This document shows, in pieces, positions 35,246 through 47,500 of a stretch of DNA of 64,000 nt. The position numbers and the translations under genes are program-made. Under the pieces are notes generated by a model. The model made no database searches, had not been told where the DNA came from, and saw only the letters and a list, made by a program, of their open reading frames with translations. How positions within the stretch are numbered: the first letter of the stretch is position 1; the number at the start of each line of letters is the position of its first letter. Source of the DNA: Phoronis australis (Eukaryota; Phoronida; Phoronidae); contig NMRA01000079.1 of the NCBI GenBank assembly GCA_002633005.1, positions 983,148 to 1,047,147 on the forward strand, written 5' to 3'.

Positions 35246-36214
35246 GTAAGTTTTCTCATGTCATGGAATTACTCAATTTTCCAGTTTTTAATAGAATGCA
35301 GATTAGGCAATGTGCTCTAATTTAAGCCTTATTGTTTGCCAATATTAATATTACTTTATCAGTCTTTTATGTTGCTGTCAGGTTAGAATGATCGTGTCTC
35401 AGCTATAAATTTTACCTACTGGTAAGTCAAAGTTGTTTTAAACATTAAGGTATGACATGTTTACTTAAAGTGCATTCTTTAATCTTGGGATTTCTCCTGG
35501 TAAAATGAGACAAATTTTAGTATTTAAACCCTTCTTCGTCACATGCACAATCAGGTTGAGTGCTTTAAACGAGCCGCCCATACAAACTTTCTTTAAAGGA
35601 GTCCCAGACTGGTTATAGAAGCCGATCGCCTAACGAAACCTTGATGTTTTGTTCCATTTTAGTGCCTTAATATCTCATGGGGGGATATTTCACATTTATT
35701 CAGCTCACAACTCTCAATCCTAACCAAATGTATCAACGTGTTTCGTTTAAAGCATTTAAACGTACCTTGTTTAAAGCAATTTGTATTGAGGGAATAATCC
35801 ATGACCCCAATATTTCAGGGTTTACGTGATTCCGACAACTCATTGCCCCACCACTATGCACCAGCAACCTCCTCCCACTCAGCGATTTTTACAAAAAAAT
35901 ACATATATCAAGGCGTTTACATATGAGTTTTCAAAATGACCTCCTTGTGGCGGGCTTGTTTACCAAAAAACTGGTTGGACCTAGATGTCTACGTCTAAAC
36001 AGCCAAACAGCTTACCAAACAAATATTCGAGATATTTTTGAAAGATGAGTGCACTTCGAAGATGATTTGTGGTTTATATTTTGGCAACAGGCGTCACTGC
36101 TGTTCCATATTAAAACAGAACAATGTACATTAAAATGTATGAAACAGTATTTAGTTTTAGTTGTTTATGATAGATTTGTGTAATCCCTTCATCAATCATA
36201 TCTGCGTTATGTTT

Positions 36215-36215
36215 N
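36215..36215. other. Assembly gap (single N) between the two large copies
   Basis: The N separates the end of copy A (ttatgttt) from the start of copy B (aatgaataaagcc). Confidence 0.95.
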
Positions 36216-36417
36216 AATGAATAAAGCCTAAAACTCGCAACCTGTGGGGTACTAAAACACGTTGGGTGTCAAACGCATAAAACCAATGGGCGTAAGCAAA
36301 AGATACTATCGATTCTGGTTTTAACAACTCGTGGGATCAACTGGAAAACTTTCTGCCATGACTGCAGTCTTTTATAGTATTTACACCGGTGCGACGCAAG
36401 AAACGTAAATCTTTCAG

Positions 36418-39400
36418 TTGAAAAGCAGACCCCAAATGGCTTGAAGCGGAGACTACGCCTTGCGATCTTCATTACAAAAGCATTCGCACATACTTGGAAG
36501 ACTAAAACTATGACTCGCCAAGCAGGGCTTCAAGGTTACTTACGGACAATTTTTCTGGATAAGGTACGATTCCTGTAGAACCTCATCAACTTGTAACTTA
36601 GTGAAACTATTTGCTCGATCGCTCCACGAATGTCAAATTGCCATACATGTAACTCTCTTTCGTTAACAGTATAATTGAAATTAATCATTTCCAAATTTCC
36701 CTAAAATTTAGTCTCATCAGTGTTTTGCCTACTAAGCTTTGAAGTAGCTGGACGTGAGAAGAATTGTTAGTTCGTTTTTTTTTTGAGTCCTTTTACTTGG
36801 CATCGGAGAAGTGATGTGCCGGTTGAGTCAAAGGTTGCATTTGATTGGCGTCACCGATTCCGCCGTTTCAAGCGGCAGCGAAATCCGATTAGTTTAAAAA
36901 CCGGAAGCCGCCATCAAGATTCATACATTTCTCAAACCTGTTATCATGGCAAAATCTGCAAAGTCAATTAAATAGTTCCCAGCATCCATTTTCTTAGTTT
37001 TTGACGTTTCAGTTAGCTAATATGAAATGAGTACCATATATTCTAATTAAATAATCACCATTGATGCCAAATAGTCGCGCTTTTTTCATTTTCAATTTTC
37101 CTCCAAGTAATCTAAGGTGTGGAAGACGTTTGGTCTACAGGTGTATTTACAATCAATTGCAATGGCCAAACACTGTAGATAAGAAGACGATATTGAGCGA
37201 GAACTGGACAATTATTGTGCAGACAGTGAGGGGAGAAGATACTGTACGGGCATCACACATACGTAGGCTTACTTGAAGAATCAGACAATGAATTCGATTT
37301 CCCATTTAGCGAACTTTCATCGGCGTTGAGGGCATACATGTATGAACCCGACCCTCTTACACCAGAAATGTGGCAGACATACAATGTATGTGAGCCTCAA
37401 CCAACTGAACAAGTGTACTGGTCAATATTCCCAAAATACGCACTTTCTCACAAATTCCACAGTAGGCATGGGTCACTCGTTTTTACTTCTATGATGGAAT
37501 GAGCACGGTTCAAACACAATGCATAAACTTACGTGTCGTAGCACTAGTGTCCAAGGCATAGCATTACTCGCCTTAGAATGTAAGTAGTTTGTTCCTTATC
37601 TGCAAATACGCTTACAATATTGCGAGTCCCTCATTTTAACGTTTTTTTCTGTGTTTGGTTGAAACACGATTCCTTGAAGTGTGCTGAACAGTGTGTTTTC
37701 CGACTGAATCGCATGTTCCACACTGACCTTCCACACTCTCGTGCGGCGCACAAACCAATGCCATTTCTGTGAAACTTTTACGTACAGTATTTAGGACATT
37801 TGACCACAGAGATGTTCTTAGTCATATTGGTGTTACTACAGCCTCATCAAACGCACCTTTTCATATCTGAAAAAGGTGGCTCTCCGCGGACTTTCCTCAA
37901 TTATCGCAAAGGTAAAAACAAGAACGGCGGAGACGGTCTTTCACATATTATTTACAATCCTGATATCAGGAAAAAATCTTTTTTAAAATGTTGACTAGTT
38001 TCTCAGCAACAGGTACACTAAAGGCTATTGAATCTCTTAAGATGTATTTATTAAGTTCTTTTTGAGATACAGGGTCATGGCGGGAACTGTTTAAGTGAAC
38101 AATGTATGTTTGCATTTGATAAAGTTTTACCTAAGTTATGACTGAGGGACAGCAGGGATACACATTTTGTCACTTCCACAGACTTATATGGTGTGGAAAC
38201 TGTTTACGTTACTTGGTTGGATTTTAGGAGCTGTGGTCTTATGTTTCAGTTAAACAAGCTATTTGATGACGATCAATTTGGAAACGACGTTGGTATCAGA
38301 CTGGATTTCCCTTTCATCTACACGATGTCGGATAAGGACGAGGTATGGTGGTTAATCTGCTTAGAGCTAGGAATAATTCCTTATCAGCATACACGTGCGT
38401 TTGTGCACCCATGAGGTGCTGTAAATACACTAATTGATTTTGCATAGGCTTTCAAGGGCACTGAAGTGCCCGTGACGTACTGTAGCTTGCACGCCCCAAA
38501 ATGGTATACAATGAAGTCTAACCCGGCTCGATTACATTATTGTGAAATCATCCTGATCTCATCAAAAACGTACAGTCGTGTAAAAATGCATTGTACACAT
38601 TTTAACAGCTCTGCCATAATGTTTATTTAAGAAAGTGGTCCATTTTTAGCTTTAGTGTCATAAGTTTAAATTTGATCGAAAATAAGGAAGTATTTGTAAT
38701 TCAATCCGTGCGAGCAGACATCTACATGTACATGTACGTGTAGATCTGAAGTTGTTCATTGCTGTTCCAGAACGAAGTGCTAGAGATGGCGCGCCGTATG
38801 AAGACGAGAGCTCCGAATGCAACTGCCTTGTCTTTTCTTCAGTGGGCGGTGAGGAGAGCTGATTACCAAGCCAGCAAATCACATTTGCCGGTCCTCATTG
38901 TAGACGGGTATAAACTCACATCTGAGCTCACCTCTTAGTGTGTTCATTGTTGTAGACTACTTTTGTGATCGATAATACAGGGATTTTCAAAATAGTTCAC
39001 CATTTTAGAAAAGCGACTAAGATAGACGAATGTCGCCTACAGGGCGACTTTGAAACCTTCTTCAGAGATAGGAATGAGTTCTAAACCTTCGCGCTGATAT
39101 ACCAATCAAGAAAACTACTGGGCTTACATGTACGTCAGGTAATCAAGTCATTAATTTATGTCCAAAGTGAAAAGTGAAAAAGTCCTTCACACATTCCAGC
39201 CAATGTAATTGATTCTTCCAGTTCGACTGTCTGATTTGACATTGGAAACAACAGCTGGCATTGAAGTAAAGGCTCCTAGCATGATATATCCAGAGTGCAT
39301 TAATTTTCTTAAATTCTGCTTAGGCACGCGGCAACAATACTATGTAACCGCCAATCAAATTTCTCTCCGTGCCCTTGGATTTGATTCCAAAACGCCCATT

Positions 39401-39863
39401 GTCAAAATAAACAAACTGGATCAATAATCCGTGTAATGACAAATTTTTCTCCTCTTCAGCGAAACGGAGTTTCGTTACTCCGCATACAAAACTGGGCTTT
39501 ATGTGCACGCAGGAGACATCTGCAACCATCGCGTTGCTTTGGTGGAAGAAGGTCGCATACTAGACAGAGAAGGTGATCCCATATCAGACATGCAGATGGC
39601 GCATGACGTAGGGAGGACGTAAGTAACCTATTCTGCCAAAACAAACATCTAGTTTAACAGCAGATTTGGCTGTGCAGTCTGAGCATAGCATGCCTCAAGA
39701 AATGTCGTCTTAGTGTAAATCCGTCGTTCGTTAAAATTACGGATTGAATTACACGTAGATCGCTTCTTTCAGGAATCGATATCTTGTACCACTAGTCTAA
39801 ACTTGTTCACTTCTCAGATTAAACGTGCTCACCGAGTTCGGAAAGGAATGGCAGATTATTTGA
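36418..39863 (+). CDS. P3 second copy (probable other allele)
   Basis: Exons 36418-36563, 38250-38342, 38771-38907, 39460-39618, 39818-39863 (TGA at 39861), each the same length as in copy A. The frame is fully open. The 93-base exon is identical to copy A, while 39460-39618 differs at five amino acids and one silent site, all in its second half. The zinc region reads AHDVGRTLNVLTEF. It also stops before any disintegrin or CUB exon, so the short form is not a defect of one copy. Confidence 0.65.
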
Positions 39864-40574
39864 GCATAGGGGAATGCCACGTCATGCAGTTTGAGTATTT
39901 ATTCAATACCTTTCCAAGTTGGAAGTCAAGTATCCAGGTTAAAGGCCTGTGGTCCGAGTTATAGACAAAAAACGTTTAACGCCATTTTAGCCGGGTTTTT
40001 TGGTATGACGTAAAGTTCATATAGAATATTACATGGCGAAGTCGTTATCCCCCGTTATCTAGAGCCCGAGTGGATAATATTGTGGTATAAAAAAGTTATT
40101 AACTTTGAATACGTGCACAACATTTGCAAAAGTCGTTTTTAATGTTACCAACAAATGAGATGTTTACAAAGAATAAAAAGGATAGTCATTAAAATACAAA
40201 AGATATTACAATAACGCAACGCATGCGCAGCCACAGGGGCAATACCGATACAAAATGCAAAGGTGTACTGCCGAAGGCGAAACGCGGGCGTACTGCTCTA
40301 CGAGATTCTGAAAAGGACGAATTAGTCAGCAGAAAAAGCGGCACTACCGACAAACCGTGTACAAAAGCGAGTCGTTCGAAAGGTGTGAAACAATGAGGAC
40401 AAGATTCAATCTTCGAACTCATAAAAATATTGAAAGTCTTTCGATGGACAAGTAAGTGTGCTGTTTGTAAAATGTTCAGTGACTCGTATGTACATATGTA
40501 CGCTTCGAGCGTTCACTGCATGGGTAACTGATCTCAGTCGACATACATCAGACCAGATTTATTCTGAAGTTAAT

Positions 40575-41155
40575 TCAGTCAGCTGTTCAGTGTTTCTCCT
40601 GTGATTTGTTGCCTTTACTTATACCGATTCACACTGGCTGAGACTAATTAGTAATTTACACTTGTGAGTGCCAGGTCCTTTCATACTAACGTCGATCCGG
40701 CGATATTATGGGGATTTGCGGTCAATGTGAACGGTTAACTTCGGTCCGTGACCCAAGTTAACAACGCCAGTTAACTTCGCCGTTAACAGGTGACTTATCA
40801 GCGGAGCGCAGACGCTGCGGTGCAGTATGAACGGTCCTTGAACTTCGGTCCCATCGAAGTTATCGCCAGGAGGCACTGTTATCGTCAACGATTACAGAGC
40901 AGTGTTCTCGCTAATTGGTTGCTCATATTTTGCTCAATTCGAATTAGAACTAGGTTTTTGTGCCAATGATTAGCTCGTCAATATTCCCAAATTATAACAT
41001 AGCGTGCAAGCGATGAATCAGCGCTACCTCGCGATTACTTCGATGACAACAGCGCCAGCCACCGTTTACTTCGATGTCCGTTAACTACCGAAGCCTTTAT
41101 GAACGGTTCAGTTAACTTCGCAGTTTACGCTCAGACCGGAGTTAAGTCATTATGA
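40575..41155. mobile_element. Indel segment present only in copy B
   Basis: About 580 bp missing from copy A at about 34770-34790. Inverted motifs gtgaacggttaactt / ttcagttaacttcg recur inside, and ends cctttcatactaac and gtcattatgaaagg are partly complementary, so a MITE is likely. Confidence 0.45.
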
Positions 41156-41500
41156 AAGGGCATTTGTATTAGGATAGCAGTTGCCCTGGGGGAGGGGTGG
41201 GGGGAGTTTTTAGGCCGTGTAAGGGAGGTGTTGCCCACTCTCCCTCACATAGCTTTATTAGAAAGCTCGACTTGTCCCTGTTGGTCGTAGTGAGTACACT
41301 GGGTGGTGAGTTTTGGTTGACATGGCTGTCTACATGTAATTACATGTAGTTCTGCTTTATGTTGAGCACTTACACATGCCCGTGTAAGTGTAGGTTGATA
41401 TCTCTTATCCCATTAAGTTTTAAAAGAAGGAACAAATGTGACAAACTGGAGCTTATTATAGATAGCCAGTTTAAAAAGTTTTTGTGCGTTTCCATCTTAG

Positions 41501-44500
41501 ACTTTTCAAGTAAGGAGAATTTTTTTATTTACAACCGGCATGGTCCAACCACATTACGTGAACCCACAACCTCAGAAAATGAGACAATCAAGTCTCACGA
41601 TTGGAGTAAAATTCTGTAAGTTTTCTCATGTCACGGAATTTCTCAATTTTCCAGTTTTGTATCGAATGCAGATTAGGCAATGTGCTCTAATCCTTATTGT
41701 TTGTCAATATTAATATTACTTTATCAGTCTTTTATGTTGCTGTCAGGTTAGAATGATCGTGTCTCAGCTATAAATGTTACCTACTGGTAAATCAAAGTTG
41801 TTTTAAACATTAAGGTATGACATGTTTACTTAAAGTGCATTCTTTAATCTTGGGATTTCTCCTGGTAAAATGAGACAAATTTTAGTATTTAAACCCTTCT
41901 TCGTCACATGCACAATCAGATTGAGTGCTTTAAACGAGCTGCCCATACAAACTTTCTTTAAAGGAGTCCCAGACTGGTTATAGAAGCAGATCGCCTAACG
42001 AAACCTTGATGTTTTGTTCCATTTTAGTGCCTTAATATCTCATGGGGGGATATTTCACATTTTATTCAGCTCACAACTCTTAATCGTAACCAAATGTGTC
42101 ATCGTGGTCGTGTAAAGCATTAAAACTTACCTTGTTTAAAGCAAATTGTATTGCGGGAATCATCCATGACCCCAATATTTCAGGGATTACGTAATTCCGA
42201 CAACTCTTTACCCCACCACTATGCACCAGCAACCTCCCCCCACTCAGCGATTTTTACAAAAAATACATTTACCAAGGCGTTTACATATGAGTTTTCAAAA
42301 TGACCTCCCTGTGGCGGGCTTTTTTACCAAAAAACTGCAGGTTGGACCTAGATTTCTACGTCTAAACAACCAAACAGCTTACCAAACAAATATTCGAGAT
42401 ATTTTTGAAAGATGCGTGCACTTCGAAGATGATTTGTGGTTTATATTTTGGCAACAGAACAATGTACATTAAAATGTATGAAACAGTATTTAGTTTTAGT
42501 TGTTTATGATAGATTTGTGTAATCCCTTCATCAATCATATCTGCGTTATGTTTTTATCAGTGGTTTGTAAGATTTCCAGTTGAGCTAAGAACAGTTACAA
42601 AGTAACGACTTTGCCAATGAACTGGCTTAGAAATGTATTTTAACTGCAATCGAATTTGAAACTTTGTGTATCCACAGACCTTCTTTTGATTACCCTAAAA
42701 CAATTAATTATCATGCCCATGTTGCAGCATTCCAGGCTTGGCTATCCAAAACTCACAGGCGTTATAAAACAATTATCTGTTTAACCAGTAGCACAGAACT
42801 TTTATTACGCTGTGTTTACTGACACAGGCAAACTGGGATATTGCGTGATCAAGAACAGGCTTCACTGCACTTGCATGTCACTTTCACAAGGCTTATAGCT
42901 TGGGAGTTAGAAACCGATGATCTGCAACCACAAATACCCATGATATACATGTACCACCATCACCATTACTACAAGCCAGTGTTTTGCCTAGTTGCCCCTT
43001 CCAAGCCCACAATGGGACCTAAGTCCACTCGTCTCCCCTAAATTCGCGTTTGTATGGTTTTATCTTGTCGATTCAATGTCACCGCTTCAGATTCACATAT
43101 TCTTGTCTGAGTTTTCAGTATAGATGCCTCAGAACGCATTTTAAACTGAAGGTCTTCTTACAAATGTCACTATTGCCATATTGCAGCGATTCAGAGCTGC
43201 TGTTCACCCTTGTCCTTATCTTCTTTGCATCCTTACAATCTGCCATAAAGTTTGTGTCTACTCTTGTACAGACTCTGTGCTCTTTTGGAAATTAAGGTAG
43301 ATATAAGCCTGCCTACTGTCAATAAACCAATTTTTCATTTGAACCAAGTATCATTAGTATGAAATTGATCTCGAATCGTTCCTTGATAAAAGTAGGTGTG
43401 AATTTCGGGCTAGAAAATTTCTAACAATTTGTTATTATTCGATAAAGTTTCCTTACGTTGAATTGTCACAGCATGTCATTTTATTCACTTGACATGATCT
43501 CAACCATAGTGAACTGCCAGATCTGTTCAAGACCAAAACTGATCTCAATAAGGAATAAGGAAAATGCCGAGACCAATTCTATACTTAAACGTATAGTTAA
43601 AACGAAACGTCAATTTGCTTGGATAGATTAAGGTAGCCACAGTAATTGTTCTGCAAAAATCCAACTCTGTCGTCCCTGAATGTTTGTTTATTGTTGCTTC
43701 CTGATAGACGATGGTAGTATAAACCTTATTTGAGCATGATGAAACAGTTGCGTGGTAGCTATATTCATTCAACGGCTGGTGAGTAGCACTTGGGTTCAAT
43801 TTCCAGTCTTAGAACTCTAGGATCCATGTTAAAAGGTTTTGCTTTGGCCATGAAAAGTTATGATGCGATGAAGATTCATATCAAGAATCAAATGACAATG
43901 TGCATTAGTTCATACATCATCTTTCTAACTTGTAACCTCTCACACTTGTTGATACTAGCTTTCAGTCGGTGGAATGGGGGCGGTAATCATTGGCTGTACC
44001 CAACGGTGGTTTTCTTTGCATCGTTTCTTTGGTTATGGTGCTTCCGTGCTCAATTGTATTGTACTTTTGCACAATCTTTTACAGGCTATAACGGTACTTT
44101 AGTGAGAAATCCAAGAAGTGTGCAGTTTATATATCACCTATTTCACGAAAGCGCCATCTTCCCGCGCCATCTTTAAATACTGATCGAAAACGAGGCACAC
44201 TGATAAAACCTCGTGAGTGATCATCAGCTGGCCATGGTGTACTGTGCAGTGCCTGAACGTACCAATTCCAGTAATATCTTGTCGGTATCCTTCCCAGGGA
44301 TATGCTTAGCCATTCGCCCAGTCACCAATGCTAGTAAAAATGGTGCTGGGTGAGTAGAAGTTGACTTGCCGGTCGCCCGGTGGCGAGCGAATTTCAGAGC
44401 GCAAAAGCACTATATATCGTTTCCCAGATGAATATGAATAATTTTCCTCCTCCTTGTGCTGTTTTTATCATGAATTTAAGGTTCAGTTTGGTCATCGTGT

Positions 44501-47500
44501 CGATGCTCCGGCAGTAAAAAACATCGGCGCAGTGCGAACCTACCGATTCAGTACATGTCACCCGTTACGCGATTCGTCAAAAAACACAGTGTGTGGTCGT
44601 GCACAAAGAATTTGTGGACTAGTCCGAAACGAAGAAAAGGGGAGAAAGGTGGAAGACCGGTCCATGTGCTCATAGCAAATAAAATACCATATTTCTTGGA
44701 ACTGATTTCTTATTGTAATGTACAATGTCATTTTAGCCAAAATTATTTTTATAACATTCGTCCTAATAAGCGCCCATGCCCCTATAAGCGTCCCCACTCG
44801 TTTTCAGACTTCGCTAAAATAAGCGCCCAGTCCATGAATGTGTATATATCAGTGCGAAAAATGTCTTACCTCACAGTTCTAAAATTCTACAGTAAATGTA
44901 TTCAATTTATCAATAATATCCGACAGTTCTGAAAAATCATTGTGCGCGTAATTTCTAGTAGACCACGAGCCTCGCCGCTATGTCGGTATTTAGCCGTGGC
45001 TGTACACTTCAAACCATTCCGCAGTGCTTCAAAAAGAACGCAAAAGATTTGCTGATCTTGCGCGGAAAGTGTCACACTACATGGTCTGGCCCTGATCAGA
45101 ACAGACGCAGCGTACTCAGGTCAACGGGATTGGTATTGTATCTTTCCCGTACAGATCTTCTCCCACAACAGGAATCCAGATTGTTTTGTACACGAAAAAT
45201 TATAAAAACCGCGAATCGAAACTTGGCCAAGAAGCGCGCGCTAGGGCCCACATATAACATGTGGGCCTGCTCAATGAGATAAATATACTACATTATACAG
45301 CTCATTGGGCCTGCTACTCTGGCAAATGAACACTGATGACACGCACGCGCTCGCTCACTCGGTGCACACCAGCTGATTCACTTCAATACAAACGTCACGT
45401 GACAACAACATATGTGTTCGTCCAGATTTTTCTCGTTGCGGGGTGCGATCTAGCGCAGATTTTGACTTAATCTGCGGTTAATCCCGACTCCGAGTCCACA
45501 GGAACTTAAGAATCTTAGGAAAGGCTATTTGGGAGGATTTCAGGTAATTTGAGTCGAAACTATTTTTACTCAAGAATTCAAGTTGTCCTATCGACGATCG
45601 CGAAGCAGCGACGCATCAGTCGGCAAGTTTTCGCCCTGGGATTTCAGCACATTTTTTTTAAAAAGATCGTAATTTAACAACAGAGTTTGATAGCAATGCA
45701 CCACAGTTTTGTAGCTAGTCTGTCATAGGTTACACATACGTCACAGCGCGTAAATTTGATGAATCCTAGCTTCCGATTTCACCCGTTTCGGAGACCAGGT
45801 TTTAACTGCCGTAGGCTACAAAAAGAGTCCCCCTGGGCGCTTATTAGAGCGAATACGGTAGCCCTAATAGATGGTGACATCAGTGCACGAAACGATGATT
45901 TTTATTTAAATTAGCAGCAAGTTTGTGGTGACTGGCGCCAACGGCCGGGTGACCGAACTTCGGGCTTGGCGAGTAGATTTTCTGGCTCCGGCACTCACCC
46001 AGCTCCGGGCGAGCAGAAAAGCCTGGATATATCCCTGACTTCCACACTTTTTCAAAAGAGGGAAAACTATAAGGAATGGCTGAGGAGGGTAAAAGTCTAG
46101 TTGCCATAAGTATTGGTATGTTTTTGGAGATCGATTCAACATCAGACAACTTGATTTTTGGTAACGTTGATAAGTCTTTTGACCACAACAACTTGCAGGA
46201 CGATGCAATGTTTGTCAAGGCGCCGCGTTTTCGAGCAACACGACAGCAGCGCCCCGCGTTCGTGAAAGAGGTGAATACAGCACTGCAACTGGTGTCCATA
46301 ATTAGTATACATGTATGCTTGGGAGAAGATCACGGCGTGCACAAACTTGACACATGAATTCCAGGGTCCAGCCTGTCCATTGCTTGGAGGTCAATGGTCT
46401 TGCAATGGCAACAAATGATAACTGATCTATCAAACGAAACTATCACTGCCTTTGTGAACACTTAACAATTGACACTATCTTTAAAGTTCCTTTTGTACAA
46501 TAGCTTGACCTTGATAAAACCTGTAGTCATCACAACAGGACACAGTAGTATTTTTCATCTTATCAATTTACTGTTCAGTAGGGCCTATACATGTACAAGT
46601 TTAGCATTTTACTTTAGATTATATACGTTTAATAAACCAGCACTGCTTGATGACTGTCTCCTACATGCGACTCCAATACAGGGATACAGGACCTGCTTTG
46701 TAATTGAAGTGTTCATGTAACTTGGTTCAGGTTGAGTCTATCATCTGCTTTTGTCGATCCCGGTGGTAGTTTGAATTGACTACGTAATTAAAATAAATGC
46801 GTCCATGACTTAAGCATATTACGATTTATTACATGTCATGTAGCAACTCTTGTTTGCATTTTCATGTATGTGATGTTGAGAATTACTGCTGTGAAATGCA
46901 TTTGTTGTTGTGCAGGTTAAACTTTGGCACGGAAAATCCATTCTGTTCGTTAATGTGATTGCGTCATTGCTGTTAAAGCTACTATAAACATGCCTTCCAT
47001 CAAATAAACCAACTCTTGATTTTGACTATTTATTGTCTCGGCCCATTCCTTACCCATAAGTGCAAGTGATTCCTGGAATTAGAAAAAAATGGCCTCAGCT
47101 TATGAAGTTGGCTTGAAACAGCGTGTCAATTTTCTAGGTGAATTCTTTCCAAGCCAAGAAACCTATCCTCACGTTCATACACAATGCAAGTCTAAGCAGT
47201 ACATGGGTAACAGTGATACATTATATTCCATAGGATACACATTAATGCAAATTGAAATTTCACTGTTCTAACTGTTTCGGACCAATTATGTTTAGTTCTC
47301 GAGTTAACTTGTCAATACTGACGCTAGAAATCTGATAGCAGTCGACATTCAAGGACGATGGTTTTCGAAGCACACGTTAGGCCCTCTGTCCTGTGATCTG
47401 ATGGATTGTGTTCTTGATAACGTGAGTCGCATACTCAAACTCCGAAAAGGGTACAAAAGATAAAAGCAAGAACTTTTACCAACCTCCCACTGTCCCTAGC

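Larger units (their letters stand above)
28091..36214. repeat. Large duplicated block, copy A (probable haplotype 1)
   Basis: Starts at aatgaataaagcc and ends at ctgcgttatgttt directly before N 36215. Copy B (36216-42553) has the same two ends. Extra in A: about 205 bp at 31138-31342, a MITE at 31963-32370, and a SINE with hAT insertion within 32540-34290. Confidence 0.85.
36216..42553. repeat. Large duplicated block, copy B (probable haplotype 2)
   Basis: Collinear with 28091-36214 at high identity by eye, with many small differences. It lacks the MITE, the SINE and the 205-bp piece of copy A, and has about 580 extra bp at 40575-41155. Confidence 0.85.

Noticed and set aside
42221-42472. 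83-codon frame with RRLHMSFQND, considered as a P4 exon
   Set aside because: The same stretch in copy A is frameshifted and has a stop, and no donor in a suitable phase follows.
46076-46357. Open frames on both strands near 46.1-46.3 kb
   Set aside because: No splice sites in the phase P4 needs, no homology; the true P4 exon is at 47342.
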